Below are positions 37,321-44,698 of a stretch of 64,000 nucleotides of DNA, piece after piece. Each line of letters begins with the position of its first letter. The stretch's first letter is position 1. Below the pieces are notes generated by a model that searched no databases, was not told the DNA's origin, and worked only from the letters and a program-made list of their open reading frames with translations. This DNA is from Solidesulfovibrio magneticus RS-1 (GTDB lineage: Bacteria > Desulfobacterota > Desulfovibrionia > Desulfovibrionales > Desulfovibrionaceae), in NCBI RefSeq assembly GCF_000010665.1, contig NC_012796.1, forward strand, positions 2,881,501 through 2,945,500. The letters are read 5' to 3'. The translations under genes and the position numbers were made by a program.

Positions 37321-38434
37321 ATGCTGCAATATTCGGAACTGCGCACCCAGGGCGCCGAGCTTTTGGAAAAATTCGAAGGATTCTGGAGGCGTCTTTGACC
37401 TGGACAAAAGCCGCCAGCGTCTTGAACTCATCGAAGCCGAACTGTCCCAGCCCGGCGCTTGGGATAATCCCGAGCGTCTGACCCCGATTCTTCGGGAAAA
37501 AAGCGCCCTGGCCACCAAGGTCGCCGACGGCGAGCGTCTGCTGGCCGCCCGGGCCGACCTTGAGGAATGGCTCGGCATGGCCAAGGACGACGGCAGCCCG
37601 GAGATCCTCGACGCCCTGGCCGAACAGATCGACACGCTTCGCTCCGAACTGGCCGACGCCGAACTGGCCGCCTTTTTCGGCCCCGAGGACAACGCCGACG
37701 CCATCCTTGAAATCCACCCCGGAGCCGGCGGCACCGAGGCCCAGGACTGGGCCGAGATGCTGCTGCGCATGTACCGCCGCTGGGCCGAACGCAAGCGTTT
37801 CGACGTCAAGATGCTCGACTTCCTGCCCGGCGACGAAGCCGGCGTCAAAAGCGTCACCCTGCAAATTTCCGGCCCTTACGCCTACGGCCTGCTGGCCGTG
37901 GAAAAAGGCATCCACCGGTTGATCCGCATCTCGCCCTTCGACTCTTCGGGCCGACGCCACACCTCCTTTGCCTCGGTGGACGTCTACCCCGACGCCGGCG
38001 TGGACATCGACATCGAGGTGAAGGAAGACGATCTGCGGGTGGACGTGTTCCGGGCGTCGGGGCCGGGCGGCCAGCACGTCAACAAGACGTCCTCGGCCAT
38101 CCGCATCACCCACCTGCCCACCAACATCGTGGTGCAGTGCCAAAACGAGAAGTCGCAGCACCGCAACCGTGAGACGGCCATGAAGGTGCTCAAGGCCAGG
38201 CTTTATGACCTGGAGCTCAAAAAGCTTGAGGCCGAGAAGCAGGAAAGCTACGAATCCAAAAACGCCATCGGTTTCGGATCCCAGATAAGGACCTACACCA
38301 TGCAGCCATACCGACTGGTCAAGGACCATCGCACCGGCGTGGACGCCGGCGACGTCGAAGCGGTGTTGGACGGCGACCTGGACAAGTTCATTCGCGGCTT
38401 CCTCCTGGCGTCGGGCGATGACTCCCGCAAATAG
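37321..38434 (+). CDS. prfB: Peptide chain release factor 2, with programmed +1 frameshift
   Basis: Translation begins at ATG 37321 and reaches an in-frame TGA at 37396-37398 after 25 codons. The context GGAGG-CGT-CTT-TGA-C is the classical RF2 autoregulatory site: an internal Shine-Dalgarno 3 nt before CTT and a UGA that RF2 itself would read. A +1 shift on CTT resumes at GAC 37397 and runs to 38434, giving 370 residues. RF2 recognises UAA/UGA: the SPF-type motif and ISPFDSSGRRHTSF precede the catalytic GGQ in ASGPGGQHVNKTSSA. The 3' end overlaps the GGDEF gene by 17 bp. Confidence 0.97.
37387..37399 (+). promoter_or_regulatory. prfB programmed frameshift site
   Basis: AGG-CGT-CTT-TGA-C at 37387-37399, with GGAGG at 37385-37389 acting as the internal ribosome-binding sequence. 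Low RF2 levels slow termination at UGA and favour the +1 shift, so RF2 controls its own synthesis. Confidence 0.95.
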
Positions 38435-39290
38435 CGACGGCTGTTCGCCGGACTTCCCGGACGAGGCCCTGGCCGCCGAGCTGGACGAGCTGCGCCAGTT
38501 GCTCGACGGAACGGACAAGCCGGCTTGCGCCGAGGAAGGTGAAGGGCTGGTCATCATGCGCTTGTGCTCGGGGCTGACGCTTCAGGAATGGGAGGGGCTT
38601 GGCGCGCGGCGCGACCTGCGCGACTGGATGGCCCTGCCCATCACCGCCAACCCGTTCCCTTATCTCACGCGTATCCAGCAGACGCTCAAGGAACTGGTCT
38701 TTCTCTCCGAACACGATCCCCTGACCAAGCTTCACAACCGGGGCGCGTTCGAGCGTATCCTGTCCGCCGAACTCATCCGCTCCTCGCGCTCGGGCCAGCC
38801 CCTGGCCCTGGTGCTGCTCGACCTCGACAATTTCAAAACGGTCAACGACACCTACGGCCACCCCTGCGGCGACCGGGTGCTGGAAACCATGGGCGCGCTT
38901 TTGGCCGCCGAAAAGCGCACCTACGACTACGCCGCCCGGGTCGGCGGCGAGGAATTCGCCCTGATCCTGCCTGGCGTCGGCATGGTCCGGGCCGAAGGCA
39001 TCGTCGAGCGCCTCATCGAATCGGCCCGCACGCTTCGGGTGGTCTGCGACGGTGTGGACACGCCCCTTTGCGTGACCCTTTCCGCCGGCATCGCCTGCAC
39101 CAAGGGCAAAGTGGCCATCGGCTGGGAGAAGCTCTACGCCATGGCCGACGAGGCCCTCTATGCGGCCAAAGCGGCGGGCAAGGACCGCGTCCGCTGCGCC
39201 CCCATCGCCGACCTGACCGGAACCCCTGAAAAAACCCTGGTGCGGGCCGATGAAAAGCGCTTTCTTTTCACCGGCACGACCAAAGGATGA
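38418..39290 (+). CDS. GGDEF diguanylate cyclase
   Basis: This 290-residue cytoplasmic protein has an N-terminal helical region (1-95) of unrecognised type and a GGDEF domain (about 98-265). The active-site motif is GGEEF at 176-180, preceded five residues earlier by RTYD (167-170), a product-inhibition I-site (RxxD). Substrate-site residues DLDNFKTVNDTYGH are intact, so it should be an active, feedback-inhibited c-di-GMP synthase. No membrane span is present. It overlaps prfB by 17 bp and overlaps the next gene by 4 bp (ATGA), so all three are probably co-transcribed. Confidence 0.9.
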   Translation: MTPANSDGCSPDFPDEALAAELDELRQLLDGTDKPACAEEGEGLVIMRLCSGLTLQEWEGLGARRDLRDWMALPITANPFPYLTRIQQTLKELVFLSEHDPLTKLHNRGAFERILSAELIRSSRSGQPLALVLLDLDNFKTVNDTYGHPCGDRVLETMGALLAAEKRTYDYAARVGGEEFALILPGVGMVRAEGIVERLIESARTLRVVCDGVDTPLCVTLSAGIACTKGKVAIGWEKLYAMADEALYAAKAAGKDRVRCAPIADLTGTPEKTLVRADEKRFLFTGTTKG

Positions 39291-40129
39291 TACGGCGTAT
39301 GCCCGAAGCCTCAAATCCCAACGCCACGCTGTCGGTGGCCATTTTAAGCGGCAAGGGCGGGGTCGGGAAATCCAACCTGACGCTGAACCTCAGCTATGCC
39401 CTGTTTCGCGCCGGCCACCGGGTGCTGCTCATGGACTTCGACGTGGGCCTGGCCAACGTCGACGTGCTGCTCGGCCTGTCGCCGGAAAAAAATCTCCAGG
39501 ACCTGTTTCGCCCGGAAGTGACCGCTGCCGAGGTCATGGTGCCTGTCGAGCCCGGCGGTTTCGACTTCCTGCCGGCGGCCAGCGGCGTGCCCGAGCTGCT
39601 GGAGATGGACGACGACATGCGCGAGGTGCTGTTCCAAAAGCTTAACGGCGTGTTTGGCGGCTACGACTACCTCATGCTCGACCTCGGGGCCGGCATCTCG
39701 CCCACGGTGCTGTCCGTGGCCGCCATGAGCCAGATGCGGGTGCTGGTCGTCACTCCGGAACCGACTTCGCTCACCGACTCCTACGCCGTCATCAAGGTGC
39801 TCCACACCCAGTACGGCATTTCCGACTTCCACGTGCTGGTCAACCAAGTGGAGCGGGTCTCGGACACCCAGGCCACCTTTGCCCGGCTGTCGGCGGCTTG
39901 CAGCCATTTCCTGGGCTTCGAACCCCAGCTCATCGGCGGCGTGCGTCATGACCAGGCCCTGCCCGACGCCGTGCGCCGCCAGATTCCCCTGCTGCGCCAC
40001 GCCCCCAAAAGCCCCGCCGCCCTGGACATCGTCAGCGGCGCGGTGCGGCTGCACCGGGTGCGCCAGCAGCGCCACGACGAACTGCTCGGCGGGCCGGTGC
40101 TGGGAAAAATTCCAACGATTCGCAAGTAG
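39287..40129 (+). CDS. MinD/FlhG-like ParA-family ATPase
   Basis: This 280-residue deviant Walker ATPase has ILSGKGGVGKSN at about residues 19-30 and MDFDVGLANVDVLLG near 45-59. The latter GLAN form is typical of FlhG (FleN/YlxH) proteins that set flagellar number and position. The C-terminal helix lacks a clear MinD-type membrane-targeting sequence. The ATG at 39287 overlaps the GGDEF stop (ATGA); an ATG at 39299 is an alternative. Adjacency to a diguanylate cyclase and a PilZ protein nearby fits a role in motility or polar organisation, although no flagellar gene is in the window. Confidence 0.82.
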   Translation: MIRRMPEASNPNATLSVAILSGKGGVGKSNLTLNLSYALFRAGHRVLLMDFDVGLANVDVLLGLSPEKNLQDLFRPEVTAAEVMVPVEPGGFDFLPAASGVPELLEMDDDMREVLFQKLNGVFGGYDYLMLDLGAGISPTVLSVAAMSQMRVLVVTPEPTSLTDSYAVIKVLHTQYGISDFHVLVNQVERVSDTQATFARLSAACSHFLGFEPQLIGGVRHDQALPDAVRRQIPLLRHAPKSPAALDIVSGAVRLHRVRQQRHDELLGGPVLGKIPTIRK

Positions 40130-40240
40130 GACTTGACGGGGGACCGTTGTTTTCGGCAATGGTATGAAATAGATGGACGATTGCACTCCGCCAGCTTGGG
40201 GAGGCGTCCGGCCAACCGTCAACAGCGCGAGGACCACGCG

Positions 40241-40516
40241 ATGAACAAAAGCGAACTCATCAAGACCCTGGCCGAGACCAAGGACCTGCACATCGACGAA
40301 GCCGCCGACATCGTCAACGCCTTTGTCGATTCCGTCAAACAGGCGCTTATCAACGAAGACCGCGTGGAAATCCGGGGATTCGGCAGCTTCAAGATCAAGG
40401 GCTACAAGGGCTACACCGGCCGCAATCCCAAGTCCGGCGACGTCGTCACCGTGGCGCCCAAGAAGCTTCCCTTCTTCCGCCCCGGCAAGGAACTCAAGGA
40501 ATATCTCAACAAGTAG
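40241..40516 (+). CDS. HU/IHF family DNA-binding protein
   Basis: This 91-residue histone-like protein starts MNKSELIKTLAE and has the DNA-bending arm region GFGSFKIK...GRNPKSGD followed by PFFRPGKELKEYL. It forms dimers that bend DNA and compact the nucleoid. GAGGA lies 7-8 nt before the ATG. An extended -10-like TGGTATGAA lies at about 40160-40168, but no well-spaced -35 is seen. It stands just before the two UshA-like genes; the gap to the first is only 5 bp, so read-through is likely. Confidence 0.95.
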   Translation: MNKSELIKTLAETKDLHIDEAADIVNAFVDSVKQALINEDRVEIRGFGSFKIKGYKGYTGRNPKSGDVVTVAPKKLPFFRPGKELKEYLNK

Positions 40517-40521
40517 CACCC

Positions 40522-41379
40522 ATGCGCACCCTGACCACCTTGCTGCTGGTCCTGGCCGTCACGGCTATGACCACGGCGGCGGCGTTGGCCGCTGAACCGG
40601 CGCTGACCATCCTCTACGCCGGCAATACCTACGGCTATTTCGACCCCTGCCCCACCTGCGGCCCGCAAAAGCTCGGCGGACTGGCCCGGCGGGCCAGCGC
40701 AATCGACACGGCCCGAGCTTCCGGCAAAACCCTGGCCATAGCCGGACCCTGGGAATTCGCTCCCGAAGTCTCGGCCGCCCCGCCCGAGCCGGCCAAGCTC
40801 CCGGCCGTGGCCAAGGCCCACGAAAAACTTCGCTATGACGCCCTGGCCGTCACACCCCAGGAAGCGGCCATCCTGTCGGCCAACAAGGCCGCCCTGCCCA
40901 AGGGGGCCGTGCTGCTTGGCGACGCGCCCACCACGGCCGTCGTCAACGTCGGCGGCAAGCAGGTCGGGTTGGTCTTTTTCCCCATGCCGAAAGACATCAG
41001 CGCCGCTGTGCCGGACAAACTCATAGACGCCGCGGCCAAGGCCGCCGTCGAACTGCGCGGCAAGGTCGCCCTGGTGGTGGGCGTGAGCCCCTGGGGAGCG
41101 CTTGACGAAGAAGCCTTCATCAACGCCAAGTCCGGCGCGGTGGATGTGCTGCTTGGCAGCGGCGGCGGCTCGGGCTTTGCTTCGCGCACCTCCAAGGACG
41201 GCCGTACCCTGTGGACCCGGGCCTACATCAAGGGCAAGACCATAAACCGCCTGGATCTGGCCGCCCTGCCGGGCGCGCCGGGATTTAGCTGGAAAATCGG
41301 CGAGAACTTCACGGCCAAGGTCGACCCCCTGGACGAGAACTTCCCGCAAGATCCGGCTGTCGAGGCCATTCTCAAGTAA
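40522..41379 (+). CDS. Exported UshA-like protein, Cys-containing paralogue
   Basis: This 285-residue protein has a signal peptide (about 1-24, ending AALAAEP). The mature start LTILYAGNTYGYFDPCPTCG, followed by KLGGLARRAS, resembles the N-terminus of UshA/5'-nucleotidase-type phosphoesterases, but the metal-binding DxH is replaced by NTYG, so classical nucleotidase activity is doubtful. A CPTC (CxxC) motif lies at the position where the next gene has CPS-UGA. The two are tandem paralogues, sharing also GVS..G.LDEEAF and KTINRLDL-type segments. It starts 5 bp after HU. A redox or metal/metalloid role is suggested by CxxC/CxxU only. Confidence 0.75.
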   Translation: MRTLTTLLLVLAVTAMTTAAALAAEPALTILYAGNTYGYFDPCPTCGPQKLGGLARRASAIDTARASGKTLAIAGPWEFAPEVSAAPPEPAKLPAVAKAHEKLRYDALAVTPQEAAILSANKAALPKGAVLLGDAPTTAVVNVGGKQVGLVFFPMPKDISAAVPDKLIDAAAKAAVELRGKVALVVGVSPWGALDEEAFINAKSGAVDVLLGSGGGSGFASRTSKDGRTLWTRAYIKGKTINRLDLAALPGAPGFSWKIGENFTAKVDPLDENFPQDPAVEAILK

Positions 41380-41431
41380 TTTCGGCCGTCGCCTCTTCCG
41401 GGCGGCGGCCTTTAACCTTTCGAGGCTAACC

Positions 41432-42313
41432 GTGTACACCGCATTGCGCCGCCTGCTGGCTGCGGCGTTGTTCCTGGCCCTGACGGTCCTCTACGGCCTT
41501 CCGACCCAGGCCCAGGAACCGGCACTGACCATCGTCCTGTCCGGCAACACCTACGGCAACTACGAGCCCTGCCCGTCCTGAGGCGGTAAGCTCGTCGGCG
41601 GGCTGGCCCGGAGGGCCGCCTTCATCGAATCGCTGCGCAGCGCCGCGCTTGGCAAGGACCGTACCCTGGTCATTGCCGCCCCTTTTGAAATCCTGTCCGA
41701 CGGCCCGGAGAAAAAGCCCGAGCCGCGCCGCCTGCCGGCCATCAGCCAGGCCATGGCGCGCCTTCGCTACGACGCCGGGGCCATCCTGCCTAGCGAAGCC
41801 GAGTATCTCCAAAGCGTCGGTGCGCCCATCCCGGCCGGCTTCACGGTTCTTGGCGACAAGCCGGCCACCGCTGTCATCGACAAGGGCGGGGTCAAGGTGG
41901 GCATCGTCTTTTTCCCGGCCCCGGCCGATCTGACCAAACCCACGCCCCCGGCCGTGGGCGACGCCGTGGCCGAGGCGGCCAGGAAGCTGCGGCCATCGGC
42001 GGCTCTGGTCATCGGCGTCAGCGGCATTGGCATGCTCGACGAGGAAGCCTTCCTGGCCGCCCACCCCGACGCCCTGGACGTGCTGCTGGGCAGCGGCCTT
42101 AACGCCGGCACGGCCGGACGGCCCGGCCCCGGCGGCAAGACGCTTTTCGCCCGGGCCTATACCCGAGGCAAGACCGTCAACCGCCTGGACCTCCAGCAAC
42201 TGCCAGGCGGCCCGGATTTTGCCTGGAAGCTGGGCGAGAACTTCAAGGCCGAGGTGGTGAACCTCGACGAGGCCTACCCGGCCGATCCCGAGATCAAGAA
42301 GCTGTTCGAATAG
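41432..42313 (+). CDS. Exported UshA-like selenoprotein (in-frame UGA read as selenocysteine)
   Basis: The frame from GTG 41432 to the TAG ending at 42313 (293 residues) is interrupted only by TGA at 41579-41581, codon 50. The UGA falls in CPS-U-GG, aligned with the CPTC cysteine of the upstream paralogue. Homology continues on both sides: TYGNYEPCPS before, GGLARRAAFIESLR after. A signal peptide (about 1-28) precedes it. A hairpin with its apical loop about 29 nt after the UGA (stem 41605-41609 with 41613-41617, bulged U at 41604) fits a bacterial SECIS. GAGG lies 8 nt before the GTG. This matches the family known as UshA-like (seleno)protein. Selenocysteine machinery genes are not in the window. 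Confidence 0.8.
41579..41620 (+). promoter_or_regulatory. UGA-Sec codon and putative bacterial SECIS hairpin
   Basis: After the TGA (41579-41581) a GC stem forms between 41605-41609 and 41613-41617, extended by 41597-41599 with 41618-41620 around a 5-nt bulge ending in U. The loop is GGA. Distance from UGA to the loop (about 29 nt) is in the range of known bacterial SECIS elements. SelB binding is inferred. Confidence 0.55.
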
Positions 42314-42350
42314 CCAGGCGTCGCCGCCGCGCGCCGCCTGGCAAGGCAAT

Positions 42351-42398
42351 ACGCCCCGCCCTCCCCGCAGTCCGGCTGCGATGAGGGCGGGGCGTTTT
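42351..42398 (+). terminator. Rho-independent terminator after the UshA-like pair
   Basis: A perfect 13-bp GC stem (42351-42363 with 42383-42395), with an additional inner GCAG/CTGC pairing, is followed by TTTT. The stretch 42399-42656 after it holds a spaced 7-bp inverted repeat (42470-42476 with 42503-42509) in an AT-rich patch, and no gene. Confidence 0.85.
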
Positions 42399-42656
42399 CA
42401 CGTCGTAGGGGAGGCCTCGTCTCACGACCACAAAAAGTACATGGGGATTCCGCGGACAACAGGCTAAACCCCTTAATATTTCTTAAAAAACCATCGTATT
42501 TGTTAAGGGACGCGACTCGAGAAGCGTCAACGGTTGGCTGGAGAGGCTGTCGCCTGTCCGTTGTCGTGGGTAAGGCGCAAGGGCACGAAATGGCGCCAGA
42601 CGACCACCAAGGGCGTCCCAGGGGCCTTCACAGAAACCGGCGACAATGAGGGTGGG

Positions 42657-43811
42657 CTACCCCCAGGCCGGCGGCTGGGAGACGACGCGCGCGTAGGCGT
42701 CAAGAACGATGCGGGCGGTGGTGTCCCAGGAAAAAAGCCCGGCCCGGGCCAGGGATTTTTCCCGCAGCGTCGCCGCCATTGCCGTATCAGCGCTCAGCGC
42801 GGCCATGGCCCGGGCCAACCCGGCCACGTCTAGGGGATCGACCAGCACGGCCGCGTCCCCGGCCACTTCCGGCAATGATGTGGCGTCGGCGCAGATGACC
42901 GCCGCGCCAAGGCTCATGGCCTCCAGCACCGGCAAGCCGAAGCCCTCGAACAGGGACGGATAGAGGAAGGCGTGGCACGAGGCGTAGAGCCAGGCCAGTT
43001 CGGCGTCGGACACGTAGCCCGTGAAGACGAGATGCTCGGCAATGCCCAGTTCAGCCGCCGTGCGGGCCAGATCGTCCATGAGCCAGCCCTTGCCGCCGGC
43101 CAGGACCAGGGGCATGGTCCCGCCGGTCTCCCGCCGCCAGGCGGCGTAGGCGGCGAAAAGCCGCTCATGGTTTTTTCGCGGCTCGATGGTGCCCACGCAC
43201 AGCCAAAAGGAACCCGTTTCCATTCCGTCCAAGGCGGCCGGCCGGGTCCGGGGGCTCGACAGGCCAAAGCGGCTGGCCAGCGGGGCCACCACCGTGCGTT
43301 CCCGGGGATAGCGCGGAAAAACCTTCAAGAAGTGCTTGAGGGAATATTTCGAGATCGAGACGATGCAATCCGCCCGGATCGCCGCCCCAAAGACGCCGTC
43401 GAAACAGCCGGTGCGGTTGCCCTCTGTTGTCCAGGCCGGCTCGACCAGAAACGACAGGTCATAAAGCGTGTAGACCAGCCGCGCCCGGGTCAGGCCCGTT
43501 GGGCAAAAAAAGTTGTTGGCGTGGACAATGTCTGGTTGCCCCAGGCGGGCCTCAAAATCGGCCGGCGGCTGGCGGAAGAAGCGTTTCTGGTCCCAAAAAC
43601 GGCCAAAGGCCGGCCCCTGGCGGAATCGGCCGCCAGCGGGGCGCAAACAAGCCCCGGGGCGCGGCTCGCGGAAAAAGTCGCCCCAGGCCGGATAGAGCAC
43701 ATAGTCGTTGGCCGTATCCACATGGGCCAGGGAACTCAACAACCCGGCCGCGAAATAGCCGCAGCCGGCCTTGCCCGAACCGGTCTGGGAGACGTCGAAG
43801 CCGATCCTCAT
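42657..43811 (-). CDS. GT4-type glycosyltransferase (GT-B fold)
   Basis: This 384-residue retaining glycosyltransferase has an N-terminal acceptor domain (MRIGFDVSQTGSGKAGCGYF) and a C-terminal nucleotide-sugar domain with the family signature SLFEGFGLPVLEAMSLG (about 285-302) and EPRKNHERLF near 205. GGAGG lies about 9 nt before the ATG at 43811, which overlaps the stop of the upstream GT2 gene (ATGA). It is the last gene of a minus-strand polysaccharide operon. Sugar and acceptor are not identifiable. Confidence 0.88.
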   Translation of the reverse strand: MRIGFDVSQTGSGKAGCGYFAAGLLSSLAHVDTANDYVLYPAWGDFFREPRPGACLRPAGGRFRQGPAFGRFWDQKRFFRQPPADFEARLGQPDIVHANNFFCPTGLTRARLVYTLYDLSFLVEPAWTTEGNRTGCFDGVFGAAIRADCIVSISKYSLKHFLKVFPRYPRERTVVAPLASRFGLSSPRTRPAALDGMETGSFWLCVGTIEPRKNHERLFAAYAAWRRETGGTMPLVLAGGKGWLMDDLARTAAELGIAEHLVFTGYVSDAELAWLYASCHAFLYPSLFEGFGLPVLEAMSLGAAVICADATSLPEVAGDAAVLVDPLDVAGLARAMAALSADTAMAATLREKSLARAGLFSWDTTARIVLDAYARVVSQPPAWG

Positions 43812-44698
43812 GCCGGGCCGCCTCCGGGGCGGATAAGGCCCCGCGTCAACCAGGAAGCGACGGTGCGCCATAACCCCGGCGAGATCGAACGGTTCCAGCG
43901 CCAGGATGCCCCCAGCGACGCCAGGGCCACGGCCGGGGTAAAGAGCCGGCTGCCCGTTAAACCCCACTGCTCTTCCACCAGGACATGGGCGTAGTTGCAC
44001 AGCCACCGGTCCGGGGTCGTGCCGAAGGTGTGGCGCAGCATGTCGTTGATCTCGGCGTGGACTTTCAGCCGTGCCCCGGAGGTCTTGGTCTGGGGGTAGA
44101 ACCGCGACCCGGCCAGCTTGCGCGGCAGGTAGCGGAAGACCGCCCCGCCCTTGGCCAGTCGCAGCCAGAATTCGTAGTCCAGGGTATACTGCCAGCGCAG
44201 GTCCAGGACGCCGAAGCGCTCCACGGCCCGGCGGCGCACGAAGGCAGCCGGCTGGCAGATGATGCAGCGCTCCTTGAGGCGCGTGAGATCAAAAGGCTGC
44301 ACCGGGTAGGCCTCGATGAAGGCGTCGTGGACATCGATATGGTCGCCGTCGCCGTAAACCACATCCACGTCGGGATGTTCTTCAAACACCTCAAGCACTG
44401 CTTGTAGCGCGCCGGGCATATACACATCGTCGGAATTGAGCCAGGCAATGACCTCGCCGGTTGTGGCGGCAATGCCCTTGTTGACAGCGTCGGGCTGGCC
44501 CTTGTCGCGCTCCGACCGGAAGGTCAGACGGTCGCCGTAGCTTTCCAGCACGGCCACGGTCTCGTCGGTGCTGCCGCCGTCCATGACCACGTATTCAAGG
44601 TCGGCCACACCCTGGGACAGCACGCTGTCGATGGTGCGGCCAATAAATTGCCCCTGGTTGTAGGAGGGCGTGACGGCGGCGACGCTAAGCTTGCCCAT
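43808..44698 (-). CDS. GT2-family glycosyltransferase
   Basis: This 296-residue inverting glycosyltransferase has a GT-A fold: VTPSYNQGQFIGRTIDSVLS at the N-terminus, DGGSTD near 41, and the metal-binding LNSDDVY near 88 (DxD equivalent). It ends with a helical region without membrane spans. It overlaps the upstream methyltransferase-GT gene by 14 bp and the downstream GT4 gene by 4 bp, so the three are tightly coupled. Its catalytic domain resembles the C-terminal half of the GT4-GT2 fusion on the other strand, suggesting duplication within the locus. Confidence 0.9.
   Translation of the reverse strand: MGKLSVAAVTPSYNQGQFIGRTIDSVLSQGVADLEYVVMDGGSTDETVAVLESYGDRLTFRSERDKGQPDAVNKGIAATTGEVIAWLNSDDVYMPGALQAVLEVFEEHPDVDVVYGDGDHIDVHDAFIEAYPVQPFDLTRLKERCIICQPAAFVRRRAVERFGVLDLRWQYTLDYEFWLRLAKGGAVFRYLPRKLAGSRFYPQTKTSGARLKVHAEINDMLRHTFGTTPDRWLCNYAHVLVEEQWGLTGSRLFTPAVALASLGASWRWNRSISPGLWRTVASWLTRGLIRPGGGPA

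Noticed and set aside
37577-38434. A short RF2 starting at an internal codon (37577)
   Set aside because: It omits the N-terminal domain; the upstream ATG, 25 codons and canonical frameshift site explain the full protein.
41432-42313. Treating the second UshA-like gene as a pseudogene or as two genes because of the internal TGA
   Set aside because: Only one stop interrupts an otherwise intact frame, it aligns with a Cys of the paralogue, and a SECIS-like hairpin follows.
42399-42656. A gene in the gap between the selenoprotein terminator and the glycosyltransferase
   Set aside because: Frames there are short or antisense to the glycosyltransferase; only an AT-rich patch with a 7-bp inverted repeat is visible.
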